Positions 3,955-11,140 of a DNA stretch of 14,371 nucleotides are shown piece after piece. Numbering within the stretch: position 1 is the stretch's first letter; every line of letters begins with the position of its first letter. The position numbers and the translations under genes are program-made. The notes beneath the pieces were generated by a model that searched no databases, was not told the DNA's origin, and was given only the letters and a program-made list of their open reading frames with translations. Source of the stretch: an uncultured Oscillospiraceae bacterium (GTDB lineage: Bacteria; Bacillota; Clostridia; Oscillospirales; Oscillospiraceae); NCBI GenBank assembly GCA_910579485.1, contig CAJTVO010000089.1, positions 1 to 14,371 on the forward strand, read 5' to 3'.

Positions 3955-6381
3955 ATGGCTGTTATCGGCACTTTTGGTCAATTTACTACCGCGCGTCTGG
4001 CGATCTACGCATCCCAGGCGTCGCTGAGCGTTACCGGCAACAACATCGCCAACATCAACACTACCGGCTACACCCGCCAGCGGATGGACCTGGTGAGCCT
4101 CTACTCCACCGGGCAGGGCAAGTATGCCAACATCTTCAATACCAACGTGGGCTACGGCGTCCTCACCCGGGGCGCCACCCAGCTGCGGGACCCCTATCTG
4201 GACATCCGGTACCGCAACGAGAACTCCAAGCTGGGGGCCAACGACGAGAAGCTCAACTCCCTCCTTCAGATCGGCAACATCCTCGACGAGGTGGGAAAGG
4301 GAGAGGACGGCTTCGGCGTCATTGAGGCACAGTTCGAAAAGTTTATGGAGGCCCTCCAGAATAATAACACCAATATCGGCTCCGAGGAGTATGATAAGCT
4401 GGTGCGCTCCGCCGCCAGCATTTTGACCACCTACTTCAACAAGGCCGCCGATGATCTGGCGGATATCAAGGAGAACAAGGTCAATGAGCTGAAGGAGTCC
4501 GTCTCCGACGTCAACAAGCTGCTGACGGAGATCAGGGACCTGAACGTACAGATCCGCACCCAGAACATTTACGGCGACAAGGCCCTGGAGCTGCGGGACG
4601 CCCGGAACCTGGCCCTGGATAAGCTGTCCGGGTATATGAACATCGAAGTGACCTACTCCATGGAGCGCATCGACCAGTTCTCCGAGGTGGAGAAGCTCAC
4701 CGTTTCCATCGCGGGCAGCAAGGGCCCCGACGGAAAGCCCATCAAGCTGGTGGACGGCATCTACGGCGGACAGATCGAAATGCCGGAGAAAATGCCGGTG
4801 CTGAATGAAAAGGCAAATCAGCAGGCGATCCTGGATGCAATGCAGGCAGCAAGAGATGCGGCAATGAAGTTGACTGACGATGAAGTCAAGCAGAGAGCTC
4901 CCGCCGGTTGGGATGCCGGACTTGCGGATGCGATTCAAAAGGCACAGGAGAAGGCAGTAAAGAAGGTGCTGGATAAATATGGTCTGGCAACGGAGGCGGA
5001 CGCCAATAATATTGCTGATCCTACAGAAAAAGCAAATGCTTTAGCCGAAATCGCGCAAGCGAAGAAAGACGGGGAGAAAAAGGCAACCGACAGCGTGCTG
5101 AATAATTTGCGGGAAAAGTTTGCTGAGGAAGATGCGGCTGCCGCAAAGGTAACCGCGACGCAGCAATCCGGAAAATATTTGCTGGAGAATGGCGACGCCA
5201 CTGATGATCTGGAGTTGGCTCTGGCCAATCCCAACGCTCAATTCAACTTCGACCCGAAGGACCCCACCAAGGCAGACAGCCTGTACCTTATGCAGCTGGG
5301 GAAGTTGGTGGACCAGCAGGGCCGGGTGATGGAGGAAAAGGGGAATCCCAGCGGAAAGAGCGAGATCATCGCCTTTACGGACACCACCTTCTGCGGCAGC
5401 TATACCAACCCCGACGGCACCGTCCACGCCACCACGGCCCTGGGCAGCATCCAAGCCATCCGTGAGATGCTGACCCGCGAGGGCGAGTACTGCTCGCAGG
5501 AAGACCTGGACCGCGACGCCAATGCAAACATCAAGCGTGGCATCCCCTACTACGAGCGGGCCCTGGATAACCTGGCCAAGGAGTTCGCCAAGGTCTTTAA
5601 CGAGATGAACCAGATTTCCTTGGATGTGGTGTATGACATGAATACCCCCCCTGTGGGTAAGGACGGAAAGCCGATTCTGGACGCAGATGGAAACCAAGTG
5701 ACTGTCGCGTGGGCCGATATCACAGAGGTAGTGGAAAACAGCAAGGGTGAGAAGGTGACTGTGTTCAAGCAGCAGCCTGAGACGGAGGAACAGGCCGCAC
5801 TGATCGACCTGGTGCGGTCCCAGGCCGTCAAAGCGCCGGGGTACAGCTTCTATGACGGCGGCGTCCTGCTCAGTAACCGGGGCGACAACAACGACCCCAC
5901 GGGGATCACCGCCGCCAATATCTCCATCTCCGACGCCTGGGGCAACCATACCGTGCGGATGCTGCAAACCAAGCAGAAAAGCGAGGTCAAGGAGGACGGC
6001 ACCGAGGTCAGCCATACCACCGAGAGAGACAATATTATCGATATGATCGCGGAGTTTACAAAGAAAAGGGACTTTATCGCCAAGGATGTCCAGGATGACG
6101 CCCACGCCATACTGCCCGTGTTCCACGGGTCCTTCCAGGAGGTGTTTACCGCGATCTCCGGCGTGCTGGGCGACGATGCCCAGGCTACCAATGGGAAGGC
6201 GGAGAACTACGCCCTCTCCACCTTGGACCTGGAGAACAGCAGGCAGAGCATTTCCGGCGTGGACCTCAACGACGAGGCCACCAGCATGATGCAGTTCAGC
6301 AAGTCCTACTCTGCGGCCTGCCGCCTGCTGACCACCATTGATTCCATGCTGGATACGCTCATTAACGGCACCGCCCGGTGA
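3955..6381 (+). CDS. flgK: FlgK, hook-filament junction protein 1, with large central insertion
   Basis: At 808 residues it is much longer than the usual FlgK of about 500-650. The N-terminal D0/D1 helix (FGQFTTARLAIYASQASLSV, then NNIANINTTGYTRQRMDL at about 28-45) and the C-terminal helix (GVDLNDEATSMMQFSKSYSA, then LLTTIDSMLDTLING) are canonical and form the coaxial coiled coil with hook and filament. Between them, residues about 278-420 (nt about 4790-5215) are rich in Ala, Lys, Glu and Gln. Their DNA is near 51% GC by hand count of 4801-5160, against about 60-65% in flanking lines, and codons such as GCA and AAA are more frequent. This insertion would lie in the surface-exposed D2/D3 region. 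The start is ATG 3955, with AAAGGAGA upstream. FlgK is exported through the flagellar type III system and caps the hook before filament growth. Its chaperone gene is immediately upstream. Confidence 0.92.
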   Translation: MAVIGTFGQFTTARLAIYASQASLSVTGNNIANINTTGYTRQRMDLVSLYSTGQGKYANIFNTNVGYGVLTRGATQLRDPYLDIRYRNENSKLGANDEKLNSLLQIGNILDEVGKGEDGFGVIEAQFEKFMEALQNNNTNIGSEEYDKLVRSAASILTTYFNKAADDLADIKENKVNELKESVSDVNKLLTEIRDLNVQIRTQNIYGDKALELRDARNLALDKLSGYMNIEVTYSMERIDQFSEVEKLTVSIAGSKGPDGKPIKLVDGIYGGQIEMPEKMPVLNEKANQQAILDAMQAARDAAMKLTDDEVKQRAPAGWDAGLADAIQKAQEKAVKKVLDKYGLATEADANNIADPTEKANALAEIAQAKKDGEKKATDSVLNNLREKFAEEDAAAAKVTATQQSGKYLLENGDATDDLELALANPNAQFNFDPKDPTKADSLYLMQLGKLVDQQGRVMEEKGNPSGKSEIIAFTDTTFCGSYTNPDGTVHATTALGSIQAIREMLTREGEYCSQEDLDRDANANIKRGIPYYERALDNLAKEFAKVFNEMNQISLDVVYDMNTPPVGKDGKPILDADGNQVTVAWADITEVVENSKGEKVTVFKQQPETEEQAALIDLVRSQAVKAPGYSFYDGGVLLSNRGDNNDPTGITAANISISDAWGNHTVRMLQTKQKSEVKEDGTEVSHTTERDNIIDMIAEFTKKRDFIAKDVQDDAHAILPVFHGSFQEVFTAISGVLGDDAQATNGKAENYALSTLDLENSRQSISGVDLNDEATSMMQFSKSYSAACRLLTTIDSMLDTLINGTAR

Positions 6382-6408
6382 TGATTGGACTGAAGGAGGA
6401 TTTTTGAT

Positions 6409-7950
6409 ATGCGTATGCGCATTACCACCGGTATGGCGATGAACACCTACCGCTATAATCTGCAGAAGTCGACACAAAACAGAGACGATTCCATGAACAA
6501 GGTGCTCAGCCACCGGAAGTTCAACAGCTTTGCAGAAGACCCTGCCTCCGCCATCCAGGCGTGGCGTATCAGGCGGTCTATGGTCAACACCGCCTGCTAT
6601 GCCAAGAATAATCAGGATACGCTGACCCGGTTCGATATCGCCTACGCCACCATGGCGGCCGTTACCCATGAGCTGACGGACCTGGATGGCCGCAGCGCCG
6701 ATATCTATGCCGCCAACGACCCCACCGCCTCCGGGCGCAATGAGCTGGGCAAGGTGCTCAGCGAGACCGCCGAGTCCGTGATCCACGCCATGAACGGCGC
6801 GAAGTCCGGATCGGACTTCGTCTTCTCTGGAGACGATGAGCTGAACGCGCCCTTTACCTGGAACGCGGACCGGACCATTCTCTATTACCGCGGGGTCAAT
6901 GTCAACGCGGGCAGCGTGAAAAGTCCGGCGGAGGCTCCCGAGTGGGCGCCGAAGGATGCGAATGGCAAGGCTGCGCTAAATACGGATAATGCTACGCTGG
7001 CGGAGGCTTTCCGGGACAGCATCCCGACCGAGACCGAGGCCGATATCGAGTGGGCGGCGTATTATAAGGACCCGAATGTTACCACCAAGCCTACCAGCCA
7101 GGCCCCGGACTGGGTGCCGAAGGACGCGAACGGGGACCCTGTGGGGAAAACAGATGCGGATCTGGCGCAGGCGTACAAGGACAGCCTGCCGGCGAAAGGC
7201 AGCGCGGAATACGAGCAGTTGAGCAGCGCCGAAAAGGCGTGGGTCAATTATTACAAGAATGATCCCGCTGGTTCTCAGAGACCGGACACCGAGCCGGGGT
7301 GGGCGACTGCTGCCGCCAAGGACGATTTTGACGTACCGGAGGGCTCCAGCAAAAAGCTGGAGGACCCGAACGCCACCGAGCTCGACAAGGCCTGGGCCGA
7401 GTACTACCTGGATCAGGGCGACGCCAAGCAGCTCAAGAAAATGTCCGAGGAGGAGGCCCCCATCGATTTGGGTATGGGCCTGCTGCGGGACGATGATGGA
7501 AACCTGATTCAGGGCACATACTACAGCAGGGCCCTCCCCGGCATCAATATGCTGGGCTTCGGTATAGACGATGACGGAGACCCGAAAAACGTGTGCATGA
7601 TCATGAAGCAGCTCGGCGAAATCTATAGCCGGTGTGATAAGGACACGGGCAAATACGCCAGCGACCAGGACTATGAGGACGCCATGCGCCTGATGAATAA
7701 GCTCAAGGACGCCCAGGGGGCCGCCTCCGGCAAGTATGTGGATATCAGCGCGGAAGCCTCCTTCCTCAAGCAGAATCAGGAGCGGCTGGATCTGCAGGTC
7801 AATTACCTCAACGAGCAGCGCGCTTCCGTCGAAGACGTGGACCTTGCGGACGCCATCCAACAGTTCTCCTGGGACTACTACTGCTACAGCGCGGCGCTGA
7901 AGGTGGGCACGCAGCTCCTCAGCCAGTCGCTGATCGATTACATGAGCTGA
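6409..7950 (+). CDS. flgL: FlgL, hook-filament junction protein 3, with repeat-bearing insertion
   Basis: 513 residues, against about 300 in E. coli and B. subtilis. The N-terminal helix (MRMRITTGMAMNTYRYNLQK, then the KFNSFAEDPASAIQAWRIRR conserved patch) and the C-terminal flagellin-like helix (ENQ-type region QNQERLDLQVNYLNEQRASV, then DLADAIQQFSWDYYCYSAAL) identify FlgL. Residues about 172-342 are an extra segment made of three imperfect repeats. FlgL sits on FlgK and forms the adaptor for flagellin. The start is ATG 6409, with AAGGAGG eight nt upstream; ATG 6415 is a less likely alternative. It lies 27 bp after flgK in the same unit. The insertion is expected on the outer surface of the junction. 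Confidence 0.9.
   Translation: MRMRITTGMAMNTYRYNLQKSTQNRDDSMNKVLSHRKFNSFAEDPASAIQAWRIRRSMVNTACYAKNNQDTLTRFDIAYATMAAVTHELTDLDGRSADIYAANDPTASGRNELGKVLSETAESVIHAMNGAKSGSDFVFSGDDELNAPFTWNADRTILYYRGVNVNAGSVKSPAEAPEWAPKDANGKAALNTDNATLAEAFRDSIPTETEADIEWAAYYKDPNVTTKPTSQAPDWVPKDANGDPVGKTDADLAQAYKDSLPAKGSAEYEQLSSAEKAWVNYYKNDPAGSQRPDTEPGWATAAAKDDFDVPEGSSKKLEDPNATELDKAWAEYYLDQGDAKQLKKMSEEEAPIDLGMGLLRDDDGNLIQGTYYSRALPGINMLGFGIDDDGDPKNVCMIMKQLGEIYSRCDKDTGKYASDQDYEDAMRLMNKLKDAQGAASGKYVDISAEASFLKQNQERLDLQVNYLNEQRASVEDVDLADAIQQFSWDYYCYSAALKVGTQLLSQSLIDYMS
6922..7434 (+). repeat. Three imperfect tandem repeats inside FlgL (protein level)
   Basis: Repeat 1 is residues 172-228, repeat 2 is 229-292 and repeat 3 is 293-342. 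Shared landmarks are AP[E/D]W[A/V]PKDANG, then LA[E/Q]A[F/Y][R/K]DS[I/L]P, and a closing [E/A]W..YY motif (EWAAYYKD, AWVNYYKN, AWAEYYLD). Repeat 3 is the most diverged: its start is EPGWATAAAKDD. Confidence 0.7.
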
Positions 7951-8028
7951 TCTCTTAATTTTCTTATTTCTGGTGTGTTACGGCAAGGAAGCCGCTAAAA
8001 TAGAGCAGAAGGGAGCGCGCACCGAACA

Positions 8029-8634
8029 ATGAAACCGTTGATTGAGATCACCACCGTACCTATTCAGATCGAAATGAAGACCACCAACGCAAAGCTGGAG
8101 TACGCCCGGGGTACGGCGGAAATGGAAATTTCCAGAGACAAGAAGGGGCTCCAGATCAAAAGCCGCCCCATCCGGCTGAACATCGACACGTTCGAAGCCC
8201 GTAACTCCATCACCCCCACCCTGGCCCGCAGCCAGGAGCAGAACGCCAAGAAGGGCATCGAGGCCTCCTATAAGGCCACCGCGACCTTTGCCCGGGAGGG
8301 CAAGCTGATGATGGAGACCAAGCTGGGGGAGGAGGTCATCACCCTGCTCTCCCGGCAGTCCCTGACGGAGGGGCTGAAGGACGTGGGCCTGCAGTTCCTG
8401 CCCTCGGTGGGCCCGGAGATCACCTGGGACCCCGGCGAGATGAACATCCGGTATGAGATGGATAAGCTGAACTTCGACTGGAAGATCGGCGGGGGCAGCT
8501 TCGAGTTCACCCCCGGCGACATCGAGCTGACGGTCACCCAGCGGCCGGAGGTCATCATCAAGTATATCGGCGGCCCCATCTACGTGCCGCCCTCCGCCGA
8601 CCCCAACTACGAGCCGGTGGACGTGAGAGCGTAA
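8029..8634 (+). CDS. DUF6470 family protein (YviE-like)
   Basis: A 201-residue protein matching the YviE/DUF6470 family: ITTVPIQIEMKTTNAKLEYA at the start, then RPIRLNIDTFEARNSI, repeated amphipathic beta strands in the second half (FDWKIGGGSFEFTPGDIELT) and a Pro-rich C-terminal tail (YVPPSADPNYEPVDV). In B. subtilis yviE has the same place between flgL and fliW. Its biochemical role is not established; conservation of position suggests a flagellar assembly function. No signal peptide or membrane segment is visible. ATG 8029 is preceded by GAAGGGAG at a rather long distance of about 13 nt. It follows flgL after 78 bp, with no terminator seen between them. Confidence 0.82.
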   Translation: MKPLIEITTVPIQIEMKTTNAKLEYARGTAEMEISRDKKGLQIKSRPIRLNIDTFEARNSITPTLARSQEQNAKKGIEASYKATATFAREGKLMMETKLGEEVITLLSRQSLTEGLKDVGLQFLPSVGPEITWDPGEMNIRYEMDKLNFDWKIGGGSFEFTPGDIELTVTQRPEVIIKYIGGPIYVPPSADPNYEPVDVRA

Positions 8635-8649
8635 GCGGGAGGATCATAC

Positions 8650-9099
8650 GTGCTGCTGCAGACCAAATATTTCGGCGAGGCGGACTGCGAGCATCTGCTC
8701 CGGTTCGAGAAAGGGCTCTTCGGCTTCGAGGAGGAGAAGGAGTTCTGCCTCATGCCCTTCGAGGGGAGCGGGGGGAGCCTGCTGTGCTTCCAGAGCGCGC
8801 GGACGCCCCAGCTGGCCTTCGTTGCGATGAACCCCTTCTCCCTGAAGCCAGACTACGCCCCCGTCCTCACGGGGGAGGAGCTTGGGGAGCTGGGAGTGGA
8901 GCGCAGCGAGGAGCTGTGCTTCTATGCCCTGTGCGTGGTGCGCAGCCCGGTGGCGGACAGCACGGTGAACCTCCGCTGCCCCGTGGCCGTCAACGACCGG
9001 ACCGGGCAGGCCATGCAGGTCATCCTGGAGTCGGGAGACTACCACATGCGCCACCTCCTCTCGGAGTTCGGCGCGGGGAAGGGGGAGGCCCTATGCTGA
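8650..9099 (+). CDS. fliW: FliW, flagellar assembly factor and CsrA antagonist
   Basis: A 149-residue protein of typical FliW size. Family landmarks are FEKGLFGFEEEKEFCLMPF near the N-terminus, AFVAMNPFSLKPDY in the middle and STVNLRCPVAVN followed by GQAMQVIL toward the C-terminus. In B. subtilis FliW binds either flagellin or CsrA; when flagellin is secreted, freed FliW takes CsrA off the hag mRNA. The start is GTG 8650, with GGGAGG seven nt upstream; no ATG is better placed. The last codons overlap csrA by seven bases (ATGCTGA), which would couple production of the two partners. Confidence 0.93.
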   Translation: MLLQTKYFGEADCEHLLRFEKGLFGFEEEKEFCLMPFEGSGGSLLCFQSARTPQLAFVAMNPFSLKPDYAPVLTGEELGELGVERSEELCFYALCVVRSPVADSTVNLRCPVAVNDRTGQAMQVILESGDYHMRHLLSEFGAGKGEALC

Positions 9100-9329
9100 T
9101 CCTTCAGCGGAAGGCGGGGGAGTCCCTGCTCATCGGGGACGGGATCGAGATCACGGTCCTCTCGGTGGATTCGGGGCGCGTCCGCCTGGCCATCGAGGCG
9201 CCCAAGAGCGTCCCCATCCTCCGCAGCGAGCTGAAGGCCGCGGCGGAGGTCAACCGGGAGGCGGCGGGAGAAGAACTGCCGCCTTTGGCTCTGCTGGACG
9301 TCCTGCGGGACACGGGCGGGAGACAGTGA
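9093..9329 (+). CDS. csrA: CsrA, carbon storage regulator RNA-binding protein
   Basis: 78 residues starting at ATG 9093, inside the fliW stop region. The core MLILQRKAGESLLIGDGIEI carries the RNA-contacting Leu4 and Arg6, and Arg44 is present in VPILRSE. CsrA dimers bind GGA motifs in mRNA leaders and block ribosome access, in this lineage mainly for flagellin. The protein has about 17 residues beyond the usual 61 of E. coli CsrA (LPPLALLDVLRDTGGRQ); a longer tail is common in Firmicutes CsrA, where it takes part in FliW binding. No separate Shine-Dalgarno stands out other than GGGGGAGG about three nt upstream. It is the last gene of its unit, followed by a strong terminator. Confidence 0.93.
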   Translation: MLILQRKAGESLLIGDGIEITVLSVDSGRVRLAIEAPKSVPILRSELKAAAEVNREAAGEELPPLALLDVLRDTGGRQ

Positions 9330-9362
9330 GCTCGTCCAGCTTTTTCCACCATATTGTCATAG

Positions 9363-9410
9363 AACGTCCACGGGCTTCATAGGATAGCTCGTGGACGTTT
9401 TGACGTCTTT
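9363..9410 (+). terminator. Rho-independent terminator after csrA
   Basis: AACGTCCACG (9363-9372) pairs perfectly with CGTGGACGTT (9390-9399), and the stem extends inward through GGCT/AGCT with one G-U pair to 15 pairs. A T-rich stretch (9398-9410) follows. It closes the flgM-csrA transcription unit. Confidence 0.8.
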
Positions 9411-9436
9411 AGCCGCCCCTTCCGGGGAAAATACCT

Positions 9437-9458
9437 TCCAAAATTTAACTATTTTGGA
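9437..9458. repeat. Dyad upstream of the flgB promoter
   Basis: TCCAAAAT (9437-9444), six-base centre TTAACT, ATTTTGGA (9451-9458): a perfect 8-bp inverted repeat about 90 bp upstream of the predicted -35. The form suits an operator; no regulator is identified. Confidence 0.4.
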
Positions 9459-9547
9459 GAATTTGGTAATTTTTTTGGAAAAGTGTCAAAACGGAGCCCC
9501 GTAAGATGACAGGTTATGGATAGATTCGACAATTTTTGATTTTTATC

Positions 9548-9576
9548 TTGCTTCTGGAGCGAAAGTATAGTATACT
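9548..9576 (+). promoter_or_regulatory. Sigma-A-like promoter for the flgB operon
   Basis: TTGCTT (9548-9553), 17-bp spacer, TATACT (9571-9576). Transcription would start near 9583, leaving a leader of about 130 nt before flgB. The -10 lies in a palindromic AGTATAGTATACT stretch. Confidence 0.6.
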
Positions 9577-9648
9577 TACCATGTCGCATATTCCCATGGA
9601 AAAGAAATGGACGGCGGAAGCGCCACGCGCTTTCCGGCATCGGCGGCC

Positions 9649-9684
9649 CCGCTTCATCCGGCAAGGTGAAACGGTTAGTTTTTC
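9649..9684 (+). terminator. Possible attenuator hairpin in the flgB leader
   Basis: Arms CCG-c-TTCA (9649-9656) and TGAA-a-CGG (9667-9674) pair around an inner CC/GG step with loop GGCAA, and TTAGTTTTT follows directly. The hairpin-plus-T-run layout resembles an intrinsic terminator placed about 30 nt before the flgB start. The stem is short and interrupted, so this is tentative. Confidence 0.35.
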
Positions 9685-9714
9685 GAGTTTATGGATCAAC
9701 GGAGAGGAACGATC

Positions 9715-10107
9715 ATGTCAGATTTTTTCACATCCAATTCCATGATGATGCTCGAGCGCGCGGCCCACTTCCAGTGGACGAAGCAGCGGGCGATCCTGGA
9801 CAATATCTCCAACGCGGAGACCCCCAATTATAAGGCCAAGTATGTGACGTTCGAGGAGGCCCTGCGCAGCAGCATCCTGCAGGCCGCCGGCAGCGGAGGC
9901 CCCATGGGGGACGTGCGCGCCGCCATCGCCTCCTCCGCGCCCGTGGTGCATACGGCGGTGGACGAGTCCGCCAGGATGGACGAGAACGGCGTGAACGTGG
10001 CCGAGCAGTCCATGGAGCTGGTGCGCAACGCCTACCAGGTGCAGCACGTCTACCGGGCCATCAGCGGCGATATGTCCCGGCTGCTCGTCGCCATCCGCGG
10101 ACAGTAA
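9715..10107 (+). CDS. flgB: FlgB, proximal rod protein
   Basis: A 130-residue protein of usual FlgB length. The rod signature QRAILDNISNAETPNYKAKY followed by VTFEEAL (about 24-50) and the C-terminal helix (EQSMELVRNAYQVQHVYRAI) are typical of axial rod proteins, which are exported and assembled into the rod crossing the envelope. The start at ATG 9715 has GGAGAGGA seven nt upstream; an in-frame ATG at 9691 lacks a good ribosome-binding site. It is the first gene of the second flagellar unit (flgB-flgC-fliE-fliF-fliG-fliH). Confidence 0.92.
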   Translation: MSDFFTSNSMMMLERAAHFQWTKQRAILDNISNAETPNYKAKYVTFEEALRSSILQAAGSGGPMGDVRAAIASSAPVVHTAVDESARMDENGVNVAEQSMELVRNAYQVQHVYRAISGDMSRLLVAIRGQ

Positions 10108-10171
10108 GGGAAGCAGAAACGTTTCCGGGGCGCGCCCCGGGGGCGGCGAATGATAGATAAGGAGAACGGAT

Positions 10172-10633
10172 ATGTCTTTTCTCAGTACCATCAATATCAT
10201 CGGTTCCGGCATCACCGCCCAGCATCTGCGCCTGGACGTGATCAGCCAGAACATCACCAATATCAACACCACCCGCACCGAGGACGGCGGCCCCTACCGC
10301 CGGAAAGTGGTGGTGTTCCAGGCACAGAACGCCACCCGGGACGCTTTCCGCGTCGCCATGGACCGGGCCCAGGGTATGGTCAGCAACGCGAGGGCCGCGA
10401 CCAGCGGCGGCGTGCGGGTGGTGGAGATCGCGGACGATCCCTCGGACCTTAAGCTGAAGTACGATCCCACGGACCCGGACGCCAATGAGGAGGGCTATGT
10501 GGAGCTCCCCAATGTGGACCTGGTCAAGGAGATCACGGACGCTATGGCAGCCAGCCAGGCTTATTCCGCCGACGTGACTGCCTTCAACGTGCTCAAGGGC
10601 GTTATCAGCGCTGGCATGGAGATCGGCAGATAA
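10172..10633 (+). CDS. flgC: FlgC, proximal rod protein
   Basis: A 153-residue protein. The near-invariant FlgC motif is clear: SQNITNINTTRTEDGGPYRR (about 29-48), followed by KVVVF. The C-terminal NVDLVKEITDAMAASQAYSA leads into the coiled-coil helix common to rod and hook proteins. It assembles with FlgB and FlgF into the proximal rod. The start is ATG 10172, with AAGGAG about ten nt upstream. It lies 64 bp after flgB with no terminator between them. Confidence 0.93.
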   Translation: MSFLSTINIIGSGITAQHLRLDVISQNITNINTTRTEDGGPYRRKVVVFQAQNATRDAFRVAMDRAQGMVSNARAATSGGVRVVEIADDPSDLKLKYDPTDPDANEEGYVELPNVDLVKEITDAMAASQAYSADVTAFNVLKGVISAGMEIGR

Positions 10634-10641
10634 GAGATAGA

Positions 10642-10767
10642 TGAAGTTGGGTCAGTTCGATCAGAGGCAGGCGTTTGTTTCATGGTCTGACCCGCTTCTT
10701 CATGTTTTCAGCCGGTCCGCCGGGACTGGCCCATGAAATTTGAAGCGCGGCCCCGCAGCGGGCCGCG
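10642..10767 (+). promoter_or_regulatory. Three successive hairpins between flgC and fliE
   Basis: Hairpin 1: GGGTCAG (10649-10655) pairs with CTGACCC (10687-10693), extended by TGAAG (10642-10646) with CTTCA (10698-10702); TGTTTT follows. Hairpin 2: GCCGGTCC (10711-10718) pairs with GGACTGGC (10723-10730) with one G-U pair. Hairpin 3: CGCGGCCC (10746-10753) pairs with GGGCCGCG (10760-10767), five nt before the fliE GGAGG. They fill the only wide gap in this operon and may control mRNA processing, partial termination or fliE translation. Confidence 0.55.
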
Positions 10768-10785
10768 TGTCTGGAGGAAACGGAT

Positions 10786-11097
10786 ATGAGTATGGAGTTT
10801 CAACGGATCGCCCCCCTGTGGGAGGCTCTCCCCAGCCGCGAGGCACAGCCCGCCGCGAAAGGACAGGCGGCGGAGGGATCTGTTTTTGCCGACGTGTTCC
10901 AGGCCCTGGTGGACAACGTCAGAGAGGCCGAGGACGGGGTGGCCAAGACGGAGTATCTGCTGTCCACCGGCCAGCTGGACAATCCCGCGACGCTGAGCAT
11001 GGCGCTGTATAAGGCCGAGGTGGCCACGCAGCTGTTCGTACAGGTGCGGGAGAAGGCGCTGAACGCCTACAACGAGCTGAGCCGCATCAGCCTCTGA
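10786..11097 (+). CDS. fliE: FliE, MS ring-rod junction protein
   Basis: A 103-residue protein of typical FliE length. The central FADVFQALVDNVREAEDGVA (about 35-54) and the C-terminal NPATLSMALYKAEVATQLFV, continuing to QVREKALNAYNELSRISL, are diagnostic. FliE links the MS ring to the rod and is needed for the export gate to pass rod proteins. The start is ATG 10786, with GGAGGAAA upstream; a second in-frame ATG is at 10792. It is separated from flgC by 152 bp of hairpin-rich DNA but has its usual order flgB-flgC-fliE-fliF. Confidence 0.9.
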   Translation: MSMEFQRIAPLWEALPSREAQPAAKGQAAEGSVFADVFQALVDNVREAEDGVAKTEYLLSTGQLDNPATLSMALYKAEVATQLFVQVREKALNAYNELSRISL

Positions 11098-11140
11098 GCG
11101 CGTAGTGCGTAATCGATAGAAAGGGCCGGGGGAATTGCCT

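Larger units (their letters stand above)
9411..9714 (+). promoter_or_regulatory. Regulatory gap upstream of flgB
   Basis: About 300 bases without a gene, between the csrA terminator and flgB. The first half (9420-9550) is AT-rich and holds a dyad at 9437-9458. A promoter lies at 9548-9576. A leader of about 130 nt follows, containing small hairpins (CCAT/ATGG at 9594-9610; GGAAGCGC/GCGCTTTCC at about 9616-9635) and a possible attenuator at 9649-9684. I could not match a conserved riboswitch core. Confidence 0.5.

Noticed and set aside
3619..4938. Long leftward open frame opposite flgN and flgK (likewise 5041-6786, 6976-7860, 11150-12319 and 12756-14138)
   Set aside because: Each is antisense to a well-identified flagellar gene, with low-complexity His/Val/Gly/Leu composition typical of shadow frames in GC-rich DNA.
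9411..9714. c-di-GMP riboswitch or C. difficile-type flagellar switch upstream of flgB
   Set aside because: I could not find the conserved riboswitch core segments, and no pair of inverted repeats flanking a promoter was seen here.
9581..9745. Small rightward frame in the flgB leader as a leader peptide
   Set aside because: Its ATG is at or before the predicted transcription start, no ribosome-binding site is visible, and it runs into flgB out of frame.
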